DNA from: Betaproteobacteria bacterium
GTDB taxonomy: Bacteria; Pseudomonadota; Gammaproteobacteria; Burkholderiales; CAIKXV01
Reading direction: 5' to 3'
Length of the DNA stretch: 64,000 bases
Assembly: GCA_947458265.1 (NCBI GenBank)
Contig: CANGYF010000011.1
Coordinates: 62,001 to 126,000, forward strand
Part shown: piece after piece, positions 32,353 through 40,838 of the stretch
Layout of the letters: each line of letters starts with the position of its first letter
How positions within the stretch are numbered: position 1 is the first letter of the stretch
Notes under the pieces: model-generated
The model's database searches: none
Told to the model about the DNA's origin: nothing
Seen by the model: only the letters and a program-made list of their open reading frames with translations
Program-made: the position numbers and the translations under genes

Positions 32353-33750
32353 TCAGCACATCGTGCCGACCGTCGCTGCCGGGTAGACCGGCATCTCCGT
32401 CAGGGCCACCACCTCTTCCACCGAGAAGCCGGGCGCGGTCTCCAGCAGTTCGAAGCGGCCGGCCGTGTCGTCCCAGCGCAGCAGCGCGAGGTCGGTGACC
32501 ACCCAGTCGACGCAGCGCTGTCCGGTCAGCGGGAAGCGGCACTGCTTCTTCAGCTTCGGCCGTCCCTTGCTGTCGCAGTGCTCCATGACGATGATCAGCT
32601 CGCTGCCGCCGGAGATCAGGTCCATCGCGCCGCCGATGCCGCCCAGGCGTGCGTTCTCGGTGCTCCAGTTGGCGACGCTGCCGGTCGCGTCGACTTCGTA
32701 GGCACCCAGGATCACGGTGTCGATACGGCCGCTGCGGGCCATCTCGAAGGACGTGACCGAGTCGAAGAACGAGGCGCCGGGGACCAGTTCGACGTACTGC
32801 CCGCTGGCGTTGTACATGTCCGGGTCTACGTGCTCGCCCGACACCATGCGGCCGTAGCCGAGCACGCCGTTTTCCGCGTGCAGCACCACGTCGCGCCCTT
32901 CGAGGTAGTTCGACACCATCGTCGGGATGCCCACGCCGAGGTTCACGTAGCTTCCCTCGCGCACCAGCTGCGCGGCACGCTTCGTGATGCCGGCGCGGGT
33001 CAACGCCGGCTTGCCGTCGTAGAGGCGGGGCTGGTCGGCCGGGCGCTTCCTCGACTGCGGTGTCTGCTTCGCGTCGAACGGGTTGGTGCTCTTCACCACC
33101 CGGGCGATGAAGATGCCAGGCAGGTTGATCAGCTCCGGCGGGATCTCGCCGACCTCGACGATCTCGTCCACCTCGACGATCGCTATCCGCGCGGCCTTCG
33201 CGAACGCCGGGTTCAGGTTCTGGCTGCCGCCGCGAAACTGCACGTTGCCGGCCCGGTCGGCGCGCCAGGCGCGCAGCAGCGCGTAGTCGACCTTGATCGC
33301 AGTCTCGAGCACGTAGGTGCGCCCGTCGATCACGCGCGACTCCTTGCCTGCTGCGATCTCGGTGCCCACGCAGGTGGCGGAGAAGAAGGCAGGGATGTCG
33401 GCGCCGCCGGCACGGCAGCGCTCGACCAGCGTGCCCTGGGGGACCAGTTCGACGTCCATCTCACCGGCGCGGATCTGTTCCTCGGAGGACGCCGGCATGC
33501 CCGGTCGCACGGTGAAGGCGGCGATCAGCTTTCGAACCTGGCCGTTCTCGGCAAGGATCTGGCCGCGCAGTTCACCGGCGGCGCCCATCGAGTTGCAGAC
33601 CACGCAGAGGTCCCGGGTGCCCTTGTCGCGCAAGGCGGTGATCAGGCTGAGCGCGAACCGGTGGCCGACGCTGAAGCCGCCGATGGCTACCGTCGCCCCG
33701 TCTTCCATGTCTGCAAGCGCCTCCTGCGGCGACGCGACCACCTTGTCCAT
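32353..33750 (-). CDS. 3-oxoacid CoA-transferase, fused alpha-beta subunits
   Basis: A 465-residue class I CoA-transferase with both subunits in one chain. Residues 1-225 are the alpha half ('GATVAIGGFSVGHRFALSLI', glycine loop near 23-29) and residues 250-465 the beta half with the catalytic Glu293 in 'AENGVLGYG' and 'GGIGGAMDLISGGSELIIVMEH'. The fused order is that of mammalian SCOT; most proteobacteria have two genes. It activates an organic acid with CoA from succinyl-CoA or acetyl-CoA. It is the first gene of the minus-strand cluster and lies about 190 bp upstream of the monooxygenase. Confidence 0.92.
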   Translation of the reverse strand: MDKVVASPQEALADMEDGATVAIGGFSVGHRFALSLITALRDKGTRDLCVVCNSMGAAGELRGQILAENGQVRKLIAAFTVRPGMPASSEEQIRAGEMDVELVPQGTLVERCRAGGADIPAFFSATCVGTEIAAGKESRVIDGRTYVLETAIKVDYALLRAWRADRAGNVQFRGGSQNLNPAFAKAARIAIVEVDEIVEVGEIPPELINLPGIFIARVVKSTNPFDAKQTPQSRKRPADQPRLYDGKPALTRAGITKRAAQLVREGSYVNLGVGIPTMVSNYLEGRDVVLHAENGVLGYGRMVSGEHVDPDMYNASGQYVELVPGASFFDSVTSFEMARSGRIDTVILGAYEVDATGSVANWSTENARLGGIGGAMDLISGGSELIIVMEHCDSKGRPKLKKQCRFPLTGQRCVDWVVTDLALLRWDDTAGRFELLETAPGFSVEEVVALTEMPVYPAATVGTMC

Positions 33751-33911
33751 CGAACTCCCTCCAGGCCTGCTGCGTTGTTGTCGTGGGGGCGATGGTAATC
33801 CCGTGCCGGGGCGAATCCAACGCCGCACCCCGGCCGCCTGCAGCGGGGCGGCGCAGGCGGCTCAGCGCATCGCCGTGCGGGCGGCCGCGTCGATGCGGTC
33901 GGGTGCAGGCT

Positions 33912-34694
33912 TCAAGGCCCCTCGGGGATGAAGCGCCAGCGGGCGACCACCTGTTCGACCACGACGATGTCGCCGGGACCGATCGGCGTTGCCGCCGCGC
34001 GTGCGGCGAACATCTGAGGCCCTTCGCCGCGCCCGGCCAGCGAGGACAGTTCGATCAGCGGGCCGAGCCTCCCGCCCGCGGCGGTGGCCATCGCCTGCGC
34101 CTGCGACCGCGCCCGTTCGACAGCGAGTGCCAGTGCCTTCTGGCGCAGCGTGCGGTCGTCGGACAGCCTGAAGGCCACGTCGTCGACCTGGTTGGCGCCG
34201 CCGGCGAGCGCGGCATCGATCGTGGCTCCCACCCGGTCGAGTGCCCGCACGGTGACCCGGATACCGTTGCGCGCGACGAAGCCGGACCCGCGCTCCTTCG
34301 GCGGCCTTTCCTGCCCGCGCAGTTCGCTGCGGATGCTGTAGCCGGTGGTCGCGATGTCCTGCGCCGGGATGCCCGCCTTCTCGAGTGCCTGGCGCAGCGA
34401 CGACATGCGTGCCGCGTTGTCCTGTCCGGCGCGTGCTGCCTCGGTGCCGGTGGTCTCAACCGCGATGCGGATCACCGCCAGGTCGGGCGAAGCCTGCATT
34501 TCGCCAGCGCCGGTGGCGATCACCTGTGGCACCTGCGGTAGCTGGGAAACCTGGGGCACCGCAGGCGTGGGCCCCTGTGCGCCTGCGGCGGCGGACAACG
34601 ACGACAGCAGCGTCAGCATCGCAAGCAGCATCCGCCGCCGCCGGCAGGCGCTGCGATTTCCCTCGTGTTCAACGTGCACTTGACCGCCCCCCAT
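33912..34694 (-). CDS. SIMPL-domain (DUF541) periplasmic protein
   Basis: A 260-residue exported protein. After a signal peptide with a late hydrophobic core (residues 22-36, ending 'AAAGAQG') comes the SIMPL domain: 'VIATGAGEMQASPDLAVIRIAVET' near residue 56 and 'GYSIRSELRGQERPP' further on. The domain forms oligomeric rings in related proteins; its role is unclear. The ATG at 34694 overlaps the stop of the aminotransferase (TGATG). A GTG at 34679 or ATG at 34631 would also keep the signal core. Confidence 0.85.
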   Translation of the reverse strand: MGGGQVHVEHEGNRSACRRRRMLLAMLTLLSSLSAAAGAQGPTPAVPQVSQLPQVPQVIATGAGEMQASPDLAVIRIAVETTGTEAARAGQDNAARMSSLRQALEKAGIPAQDIATTGYSIRSELRGQERPPKERGSGFVARNGIRVTVRALDRVGATIDAALAGGANQVDDVAFRLSDDRTLRQKALALAVERARSQAQAMATAAGGRLGPLIELSSLAGRGEGPQMFAARAAATPIGPGDIVVVEQVVARWRFIPEGP

Positions 34695-35878
34695 CAGATT
34701 GCGCCAAGCTTGCCGGACGCCGCGTCCAGCGTCTCGTCCCGCTTGGCAAAGCAGAACCGTACCACGCGATTGTCGAAGGCCTCGCGGTAGAACGCGGAGA
34801 CCGGGATTGCCGCGACGCCATGGCGTTCGATCAGCCACCGCACGAACACGTCTTCCGGGTCGCGGCTGATCTCCGAGTAGTCCGCCAGCACGAAATAGGT
34901 GCCGCGCGAGGGCAGCAGGCGGAAGCGCGAACCCGCCAGTGCGGCACGGAAACGGTCGCGCTTGCGCTGGTAGAAGGCCGGCAGGTCGAGGTACGGACGC
35001 GGGTCGGCCAGGTAGGCGGCGATCGCATGCTGCATCGGCGTGGAGACAGAGAACACCATGAACTGGTGCACCTTGCGCACCATGGCGCTCAGGGCCGCCG
35101 GCGCACAGACGTAGCCGATCTTCCATCCGGTGGCATGGAAGGTCTTGCCGAAGCTCGACACCAGCACCGAGCGCGAGGCGAGCAGCGGAGAGCGCGCGAT
35201 CCCCTGGTGTTCGCGGCCGTCGAACACGATGTGTTCATAGACCTCGTCGGACAGCACGGTGATGCCGGTGTGCTCGACGATATCTTCCAGCGCGGCGAGG
35301 TCCGCTGCATCGAGCACCTGCCCGGTCGGGTTGTGCGGGAAGTTGACCACCAGCAGCCGGGTGCGCGGGGTGATCGCGGCACGCACCCGGTCCCAGTCCA
35401 CGGCGTAGTCGCGGGCCGCGTCGAGCGGGACCCGGACCGTCCGAGCACCGGAGAGGTCGATCGACGGCTGGTAGGAGTCGTAGCACGGCTCGAGCACGAT
35501 CACTTCGTCGCCCGGGCCGGCGAGGGCGATGATCGCCGCCATGATCGCCTGGGTGGCGCCGGCAGTGACGGTGATCTCGTGTTCGACGTCGTACCGGTGG
35601 CCATACAGCGCGGCAGTCTTGGCGGCGATGCGCTCGCGCAGCGGCAGCACCCCGGGCATCGGTGCGTACTGGTTGTGGCCTGCCCGCATGGCCTGCGTGA
35701 CCGCGTCCTGCAGCGCGGGGTCGCAGTCGAAATCGGGGAAGCCCTGGCCCAGGTTGAGCGCCCCGTGCCGCGCGGCCAGCGCCGACATCACGGTGAAGAT
35801 GGTGGTACCCACCCACGGCAGGCGGTCTATCGGCGCCGGCGCCACCGGTGCGGCCGATACAGGCATCGTGTCTTTCAT
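34694..35878 (-). CDS. PLP-dependent aminotransferase (methionine/kynurenine aminotransferase-like)
   Basis: A 394-residue class I/II aminotransferase. 'LNLGQGFPDFD' near residue 41, 'HNPTGQVL' near 182, the Schiff-base Lys245 in 'SSFGKTFHATGWKIGY' and 'RFCFAKRDETLDAA' near the end identify the YbdL/kynurenine aminotransferase branch, which often transaminates methionine or aromatic amino acids. It is translationally coupled to the downstream SIMPL gene. A perfect 27-bp duplication lies immediately upstream of its start. Confidence 0.92.
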   Translation of the reverse strand: MKDTMPVSAAPVAPAPIDRLPWVGTTIFTVMSALAARHGALNLGQGFPDFDCDPALQDAVTQAMRAGHNQYAPMPGVLPLRERIAAKTAALYGHRYDVEHEITVTAGATQAIMAAIIALAGPGDEVIVLEPCYDSYQPSIDLSGARTVRVPLDAARDYAVDWDRVRAAITPRTRLLVVNFPHNPTGQVLDAADLAALEDIVEHTGITVLSDEVYEHIVFDGREHQGIARSPLLASRSVLVSSFGKTFHATGWKIGYVCAPAALSAMVRKVHQFMVFSVSTPMQHAIAAYLADPRPYLDLPAFYQRKRDRFRAALAGSRFRLLPSRGTYFVLADYSEISRDPEDVFVRWLIERHGVAAIPVSAFYREAFDNRVVRFCFAKRDETLDAASGKLGAI

Positions 35879-35888
35879 GCGCAGCTCC

Positions 35889-35942
35889 GTGCAGGACGCG
35901 CCTCGCGCGCGTCAGGTGCAGGACGCGCCTCGCGCGCGTCAG
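35889..35942. repeat. Perfect 27-bp tandem duplication
   Basis: Two identical 27-bp copies (35889-35915 and 35916-35942, each beginning GTGCAGGACGCGCC) lie 10 bp upstream of the aminotransferase start codon, in its 5' leader. The perfect identity suggests a recent event. Confidence 0.95.
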
Positions 35943-35986
35943 GGAAGCCCGATGCTAATCGTTGCCGCCCGCTTGCGCGCCGGTTC

Positions 35987-36469
35987 CTACTCCGCAGCCT
36001 TCACGCCAGCCTGGTAGGTCCGGTACACGATCACCGGAATGTCCACGCGGCCCAGGTGGGTTTCGATCAGCGCCTGCACGGCAGGCCATTCCAGGCCGCC
36101 AACGCCGGTCGCCAGGCGCGGCAGCGCGACGCTGGTGAACCTCTCCTTCAGCACCAGCCTGTGCAGTTCGCGCAGGGCGTGGTTCACGTATTCGAGCCGG
36201 GCCTTGCCAGGATTCGCGTGCTCGTGCTTCGCCGCTTCCTGGGTGAACAGCGATACGATGCGCACGCCACCGGTACCGCCCCATGCCCACAGTCCGCCCG
36301 GCTCGACATGGTGGTTCTGGCAGTAGTGCCGGAAGTCCTTGTACATCGCCGGCCAGCGCTCGCGCAGCGCGAGCGCGAGCCCGGTGGCGAAATGGTCGTT
36401 GGGCGCGATGCCGTGCGCGATCGCCTGCGCACCGGACAGCAGGATGTCCCCGCTCACTTCCCTGATCAT
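35987..36469 (-). CDS. Macro-domain protein (ADP-ribose-binding fold)
   Basis: A 160-residue stand-alone macro domain: 'MIREVSGDILLSGAQAIAHGI' is the N-terminal strand-loop, 'FATGLALALRERWPAMYKDFRHYC' the helix after the ADP-ribose loop, and 'VALPRLATGVGGLEW' the second loop. It resembles the DarG/TARG1 branch, but the Lys in the first loop (GKGIA in DarG) and the Asp in the second loop (TARG1 GCGLDRL) are not present, so hydrolase activity is doubtful; it may bind ADP-ribose or a related ligand. The ATG at 36469 has AGGGAGA upstream. No toxin gene is adjacent. Confidence 0.82.
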   Translation of the reverse strand: MIREVSGDILLSGAQAIAHGIAPNDHFATGLALALRERWPAMYKDFRHYCQNHHVEPGGLWAWGGTGGVRIVSLFTQEAAKHEHANPGKARLEYVNHALRELHRLVLKERFTSVALPRLATGVGGLEWPAVQALIETHLGRVDIPVIVYRTYQAGVKAAE

Positions 36470-36563
36470 GGTGTCTCCCTGTCTTCGAGCCATGGAAAGG
36501 CGCTCGGCAGGGACATCCTGCCGCCCGGGGGCGGCAGCCGTGTTGATCTACCGCAAGCGCGGC

Positions 36564-37544
36564 TCAGTACACGCGGTGCAGTGCCGCTTCACCGCCCAGC
36601 ACCCGCATCGCGTTCTCCAGGGCGACCTTGAACAGCGTTGCGGATGCCTGGCGGCTCACCCCGGCGATGTGCGGCGTGAGCAGCAGCCGCGATGCGGCTT
36701 CGCCGGACAGCGACAGCAGCGGGTTGTCCTTGGGCGCCGGCTCGGTCGAGTAGACATCGACCGCCGCGCCGAACAGCCGGCCGTCGGCCAGGGCTGCGGC
36801 GAGCGCCGCCTCGTCGACGATGCCGCCGCGCGATGCATTGAGCAGCACGGCGGTGGGCTTCATCAGCGCGAGCTGCGGCGCGGCGATCAGGTTGGTCGTC
36901 TGCGGCAGCAGCGGGACATGCAGCGACACCACGTCGCTGGACGAAAGCAGGGCCTCGAGCGTCATCGAGGTCGCGCCGAGCTGCGCCACCGCCGCGGGAT
37001 CGCGCGGGGCCGGGTCGAAGAATGCGATGCGCGAACCGAACGCGGCGAACGCGCGCGCGACCGCGATGCCGATCGTGCCCATGCCGACGATGCCCACCTG
37101 CATTGCGTCCAGCCCGGACAGGTTGTCGGCGACCATGCGGTTGCGGAATGGCACGTAGTTGCCCTGCTTCACCTCGGCATCGGCCCAGCTGAAGCGGCGC
37201 AGCAGCGCGAGTGCATGGCCGACCGCATACTCCGCGAGCGCACCGTTGCTGCCGCCGGGTACGTTGCAGACCGGGATGCCCAGGCGGGTCAGCGTCGGCT
37301 GGTCGAGCCGGTCGACGCCGGCGCCGGTGATCTGCACCAGCTTCAGTGCCTTCGCCGGTTCGAACAGCGCTGGTGCCAGCTTCGCCCCGACCGCCGGGAT
37401 CACCAGCACCCTTGCTTCCTTCATCAGGTCCGGCACGTCGGCCGCATCGGACGCACGAAAGGCGATCGAGGGACCCGTGGGGATGGCGACGCCGACGCGG
37501 GTGAAGTCGGACTCGGGGCGCAGGCAGAGGATGTCGGTGGGCAT
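36564..37544 (-). CDS. D-isomer-specific 2-hydroxyacid dehydrogenase
   Basis: A 326-residue NAD-dependent dehydrogenase: Rossmann motif 'VGIVGMGTIGIAVARAFAAFG' near residues 149-169, Arg in 'LLNASRGGIVDEAAL' near 232, Glu in 'VDVYSTEPAPKDNPLL' near 260, and catalytic His in 'LTPHIAG' near 289. These are the Arg-Glu-His residues of the family. It is the last gene of the minus-strand operon with cupin, creatininase-type hydrolase and Gfo/Idh/MocA dehydrogenase, where it probably reduces or oxidises a 2-keto/2-hydroxy acid produced by ring opening. Confidence 0.92.
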   Translation of the reverse strand: MPTDILCLRPESDFTRVGVAIPTGPSIAFRASDAADVPDLMKEARVLVIPAVGAKLAPALFEPAKALKLVQITGAGVDRLDQPTLTRLGIPVCNVPGGSNGALAEYAVGHALALLRRFSWADAEVKQGNYVPFRNRMVADNLSGLDAMQVGIVGMGTIGIAVARAFAAFGSRIAFFDPAPRDPAAVAQLGATSMTLEALLSSSDVVSLHVPLLPQTTNLIAAPQLALMKPTAVLLNASRGGIVDEAALAAALADGRLFGAAVDVYSTEPAPKDNPLLSLSGEAASRLLLTPHIAGVSRQASATLFKVALENAMRVLGGEAALHRVY

Positions 37545-37557
37545 TCGGGGATTCTTT

Positions 37558-37926
37558 TCAGCCGTTGGAGGTGCGGGCGGTGATGTCGCCGACCGGGAAG
37601 AAGCAGAGCAGCTTCAGCGTGGTGTCGCCGGTGTTCCGGGTCGCATGCCATTCGCCCGACGGCAGCACGATGGTGTCCCCGGCATTGAGCGGATAGCTGC
37701 CGCTGTCGGCCTCGGTGCAGCCGCTGCCTTCGAGTACGTGGATCACTTCCTCGAAGCCGTCGTGCCGGTGCGGCTTGCGCGGACCGGCGTCCGGCTGGGC
37801 GACCGGGATCTCGACGTAGCGGAGGGTGACGTTGTCGGTGCCCATCGACTGCGAGGCGATCTCGATCGACTTGCGGCCAGGAAGCCCCATCGACTTCGCG
37901 TTGGCCTGGGTGAATACGCGTGCCAT
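37558..37926 (-). CDS. Single-domain cupin
   Basis: A 122-residue cupin_2 barrel. Motif 1 'KPHRHDGFEEVIHVLEG' (residues 51-67) has the two His and the Glu that bind metal, and motif 2 'LPSGEWHATRN' supplies the last His. Such small cupins act as sugar isomerases, mutarotases or dioxygenases. AAGGAGG precedes the ATG. It lies between the hydroxyacid dehydrogenase (13 bp) and the creatininase-type hydrolase (18 bp), so it is part of one operon. Confidence 0.88.
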   Translation of the reverse strand: MARVFTQANAKSMGLPGRKSIEIASQSMGTDNVTLRYVEIPVAQPDAGPRKPHRHDGFEEVIHVLEGSGCTEADSGSYPLNAGDTIVLPSGEWHATRNTGDTTLKLLCFFPVGDITARTSNG

Positions 37927-37944
37927 GTCAGGGGCCTCCTTCGA

Positions 37945-38748
37945 TCAGCTGGCGAGCTTGAGCTGCTTGATCTCGGCGGTGCCGCCCTGGGCCTCGGCCA
38001 GCATGCGGAACAGCTCGCTGGCTTCCTTGGCGATCGCGTCGGCGATGTCCGACAGCATCTTCAGGCCCTTGTCGACGGTCGCATGCTCCGGCGCACCGTA
38101 CCAGCCGGTCGGGGCGATGGTCTTGATGTCGCGCAGCACTGGCTGGAACGCATGGGTACGGCGCAGCTTGTCCCACTTGCGGCCCTGCGAATGGTCGGAC
38201 GAGTAGTCGATGCGATCCAGGTGCACGAGGTCGGGACGGTAGGCCAGCACCGCCAGCGCCTCGATCTCGCCGCCATGGGTGAGGCCGCCGCAGTCATGGC
38301 CGTACAGCTCGGCGGCGACATAGCAGGCCTGCACGACCACCACGTTCATGTGGTGCTCGCGATGCAGCTTCTCGGAGGCCAGCGCGAGCGACGGGATGTT
38401 GCCCTCGTGCCAGTTGAGGATCAGCAGGTCGCGTGCGCCGTGGCGGGCGGTCGACTCGCAGGTCTCCACCACCACGCGCTGGTAGGTCTCGGGCGACAGC
38501 GTGATCGTGCCTTCGAACGGCATGTGCATCGGCGTCACGCCGAGCGGGCCGCCCGGCAGCACCAGGCCGTCCATGCGCTCGGCGACGGCATTGCCGATCA
38601 CGTTCGACGCGTAGATGTCGGTGCCGGTGGGCAGGTGCGGGCCGTGCTGCTCGACGCTGCCGGCAGGCAGGATCACCAGCGGGTTGTGCTTCAGCTGCGC
38701 GGCGATCTCGGGCTGGGTCAGGTCGATGAAGTATCGGGTCGGGAGCAT
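37945..38748 (-). CDS. Creatininase-family metal amidohydrolase/hydrolase
   Basis: A 267-residue member of the creatininase family. 'GSVEQHGPHLPTGTD' near residues 30-44 supplies Glu, His and Asp metal ligands. 'LNWHEGN' replaces the more common 'NGHGGN', and 'LTHGGEIEALAVLAYRPDLV' near 153-173 matches the 'HAGExET' motif. Family members include creatininase, FAPy deformylases and hydrolases of cyclic ketones such as 3-dehydro-inosose. With a Gfo/Idh/MocA dehydrogenase 19 bp upstream, ring opening of a keto-cyclitol or lactam is a reasonable guess, not shown by sequence. Confidence 0.88.
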   Translation of the reverse strand: MLPTRYFIDLTQPEIAAQLKHNPLVILPAGSVEQHGPHLPTGTDIYASNVIGNAVAERMDGLVLPGGPLGVTPMHMPFEGTITLSPETYQRVVVETCESTARHGARDLLILNWHEGNIPSLALASEKLHREHHMNVVVVQACYVAAELYGHDCGGLTHGGEIEALAVLAYRPDLVHLDRIDYSSDHSQGRKWDKLRRTHAFQPVLRDIKTIAPTGWYGAPEHATVDKGLKMLSDIADAIAKEASELFRMLAEAQGGTAEIKQLKLAS

Positions 38749-38767
38749 GTCTGTGTCCTTTGTCGGG

Positions 38768-39838
38768 TCAGGCCTTGCGAGCTGCTTCCATCACTTCGTC
38801 CACCGCCACCAGTGCACCGTTGCGGTCGATCGACTTCAGCGCGGCGTTCATCATCGCGATGGCGACGTTGCCGTTGTGGGCCGAGAGCATCGGCACGGTG
38901 CCGGTGACGCAGCTCTGCGCGAACTGCTCCAGTTCGTCGCGGAACATGTCGCTGGCCGGGATGGTGAGGTCTTCGCGCTTGCCGTAGCAGTCCTTGCCGC
39001 GCTGGATGTACAGCGCCGAGGTCTCGTGCAGCTTCGACGGCGTGTCCCAGGTGCCGAAGTCGACTTCGTAGTGCATCAGGCCCTTCGAGCCGAACACGCG
39101 TACCGAGAAGATGCCGGGCGAGGTCCAGCAGGTGCCGACGTAGGCGATCGTGCCGTTGCCGAACTTGACCAGCGACATCGACTGATCGTCGACCTCGGCG
39201 CCCACCGGCGACAGCTTGGAGGCGATCGACGAGACCTGCGAGACGTCGCCGCCGAGCAGGTGGACGATGTCGAACATGTGCACCGCGAGTTGCGAGAGCG
39301 GGCCGCCGGGCGCGCGATCCTTGTACCAGCGCCAGGTCTGCGGGGTCAGTTCGAGCGCGCGCTCGTTCGAGAAGTTGGCCTCGATGAAGCCGACGCGGCC
39401 GAGTTCGCCGGCATCGATCTTCTCCTTCATCATGCGCACGCCGGCCAGCAACCGGGCGGAATGGCCGACGGTCACGGTCACGCCGTACTGCTTCTGCAGT
39501 GCCTCGATCTTCAGGCCGTCCGACAGTTCGGCGGCGATCGGCTTCTCGGTATAGATGTGCTTGCCTGCCTTCGCGATCTGCTCAGCGACGGACAGGTGCT
39601 GCTCGTTCGGCACGGTGATGATCACGCCCTTGATCGACGGATCGGCGAGCATCGCTTCCATCGTCGGGGCCGACTTGAACCCGGTGTCGGCGAACTCGGC
39701 CTGGAAGGCATCGCGCTTTTCCTGCGACCGGCTGTAGCCGGTGACGATGCGGATGCTGGTCGAGGCGCGGGCCGCGCGGGTCAGGACCTTGGCCCAGCGG
39801 CCGAGGCCGACGATACCGACGTTGATGGGTTCGCTCAT
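38768..39838 (-). CDS. Gfo/Idh/MocA-family dehydrogenase
   Basis: A 356-residue NAD(P) oxidoreductase. The Rossmann motif 'VGIVGLGRWAKVL' is at residues 7-19, the catalytic Lys is in 'YTEKPIA' near residue 98, and the C-terminal domain contains 'GGPLSQLAVHMFDIVHLLGGD' with the His of the family. It is the first gene of the operon, with an AAAGGAG Shine-Dalgarno before the ATG at 39838, divergent from the GntR gene. It probably oxidises a sugar, cyclitol or related polyol. Confidence 0.92.
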   Translation of the reverse strand: MSEPINVGIVGLGRWAKVLTRAARASTSIRIVTGYSRSQEKRDAFQAEFADTGFKSAPTMEAMLADPSIKGVIITVPNEQHLSVAEQIAKAGKHIYTEKPIAAELSDGLKIEALQKQYGVTVTVGHSARLLAGVRMMKEKIDAGELGRVGFIEANFSNERALELTPQTWRWYKDRAPGGPLSQLAVHMFDIVHLLGGDVSQVSSIASKLSPVGAEVDDQSMSLVKFGNGTIAYVGTCWTSPGIFSVRVFGSKGLMHYEVDFGTWDTPSKLHETSALYIQRGKDCYGKREDLTIPASDMFRDELEQFAQSCVTGTVPMLSAHNGNVAIAMMNAALKSIDRNGALVAVDEVMEAARKA

Positions 39839-39852
39839 CTTGAAACACTCCT

Positions 39853-39891
39853 TTGAATTGATCGTGCGAGTGAATTCATAATACCGTATTA
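39853..39891. promoter_or_regulatory. Shared promoter region with palindromic candidate operator
   Basis: Between the divergent Gfo/Idh/MocA and GntR genes lies a perfect 13-bp palindrome, TAATACCGTATTA, at 39879-39891. TTGAAT (39853-39858) and CATAAT (39877-39882), 18 bp apart, form a plausible plus-strand promoter whose -10 box overlaps the palindrome. This fits repression by the adjacent GntR/FCD protein, whose family binds short AT-rich inverted repeats. Confidence 0.6.
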
Positions 39892-39983
39892 CGGTCGTGC
39901 GCGCCGCATGCCGCTTCTGCGTGTCGCTCCTGCGTCGCGCCGCTGCGTGCAGATTGCCGGGCCGCAAGTACACTCTGTCTGCC

Positions 39984-40700
39984 ATGGACCTGCCTGCCGA
40001 TTCCGCCGCTGCACCCGCTTCGCCCGCGCCGCTGGCGGTACGGGCGCTCGCGGCACCGCTGCGCCAGCAGGTCGTCGACCGGTTGCGCGCCGCGGTGATC
40101 GCCGGCGACCTTGCGCCGGGCCAGCGGCTGACCGAACGGGAACTGATCGACCGGGTCGGGGTGTCGCGTACCGTCATCCGCGAGGCGCTGCGCCAGCTCG
40201 AGTCCGAGGGCCTGGTCGAGACGGTGCCCAACAAGGGCCCGGTGGTACGGGCCCTGTCGCGGGCCGAGGCGGTCGACCTCTATCGCATTCGCGCCTCTCT
40301 CGAGGCACTGGCGGCGCGCCTGTTCATCGAGCGGGCGCCACCGGAGGCAATGGACCGCCTCGCCGCGGCGCTGCGCGACGTCGAAGGCGCCTATGCGGCC
40401 GGCGCCGCCGACGGCATCCTCGCCGCGAAGAACGGCTTCTATGCCGCGCTGTTCGACGGTGCGCGCAGCGACGTGCTGTCCTCGATGCTCGGCGGGCTGC
40501 ATGCCCGCATCTGGCGCTGGCGCGCGGTCGGCCTGTCGCATGCAGACCGTTCCCGAGCCCGTTCGACGCAGGCGATCGGTGGCCTGCGCGACCTGGTGGC
40601 GGCGATCCGCAGCGGCGATGCAGCGGCGGCCGAACAGGCGATCCGGGACGACACCGCGGCAGCTGCCCAGGAAGTGATGCGCCTGGTCGGCAACGACTGA
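39984..40700 (+). CDS. GntR-family (FCD domain) transcriptional regulator
   Basis: A 238-residue regulator. The winged helix at about residues 30-90 includes 'GDLAPGQRLTERELIDRVGVSRTVIREALRQLESEGLV', and the FCD effector domain follows ('YRIRASLEALAARLFIERA' and later 'HADRSRAR' with a metal-ligand-type His). FadR/FCD regulators respond to organic acids. It is divergent from the Gfo/Idh/MocA operon and upstream of a Bug gene, so it probably represses both. Confidence 0.93.
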   Translation: MDLPADSAAAPASPAPLAVRALAAPLRQQVVDRLRAAVIAGDLAPGQRLTERELIDRVGVSRTVIREALRQLESEGLVETVPNKGPVVRALSRAEAVDLYRIRASLEALAARLFIERAPPEAMDRLAAALRDVEGAYAAGAADGILAAKNGFYAALFDGARSDVLSSMLGGLHARIWRWRAVGLSHADRSRARSTQAIGGLRDLVAAIRSGDAAAAEQAIRDDTAAAAQEVMRLVGND

Positions 40701-40838
40701 ATCGTTCCCGGACAGACACGACCCGCGGCACGCTTCGCGGTAAGCTCATGGCATGACCACGATCTGCGAATGTGTGCGGACCTGCGGCCCCGCATCCCGG
40801 GGCGCCAGCGACCGCGCCGTTCAATCCCAGGAGGCGTT

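Noticed and set aside
35987-36469. DarTG toxin-antitoxin system
   Set aside because: Only a macro domain is present; no DarT-like ADP-ribosyltransferase is adjacent and the key DarG residues differ.
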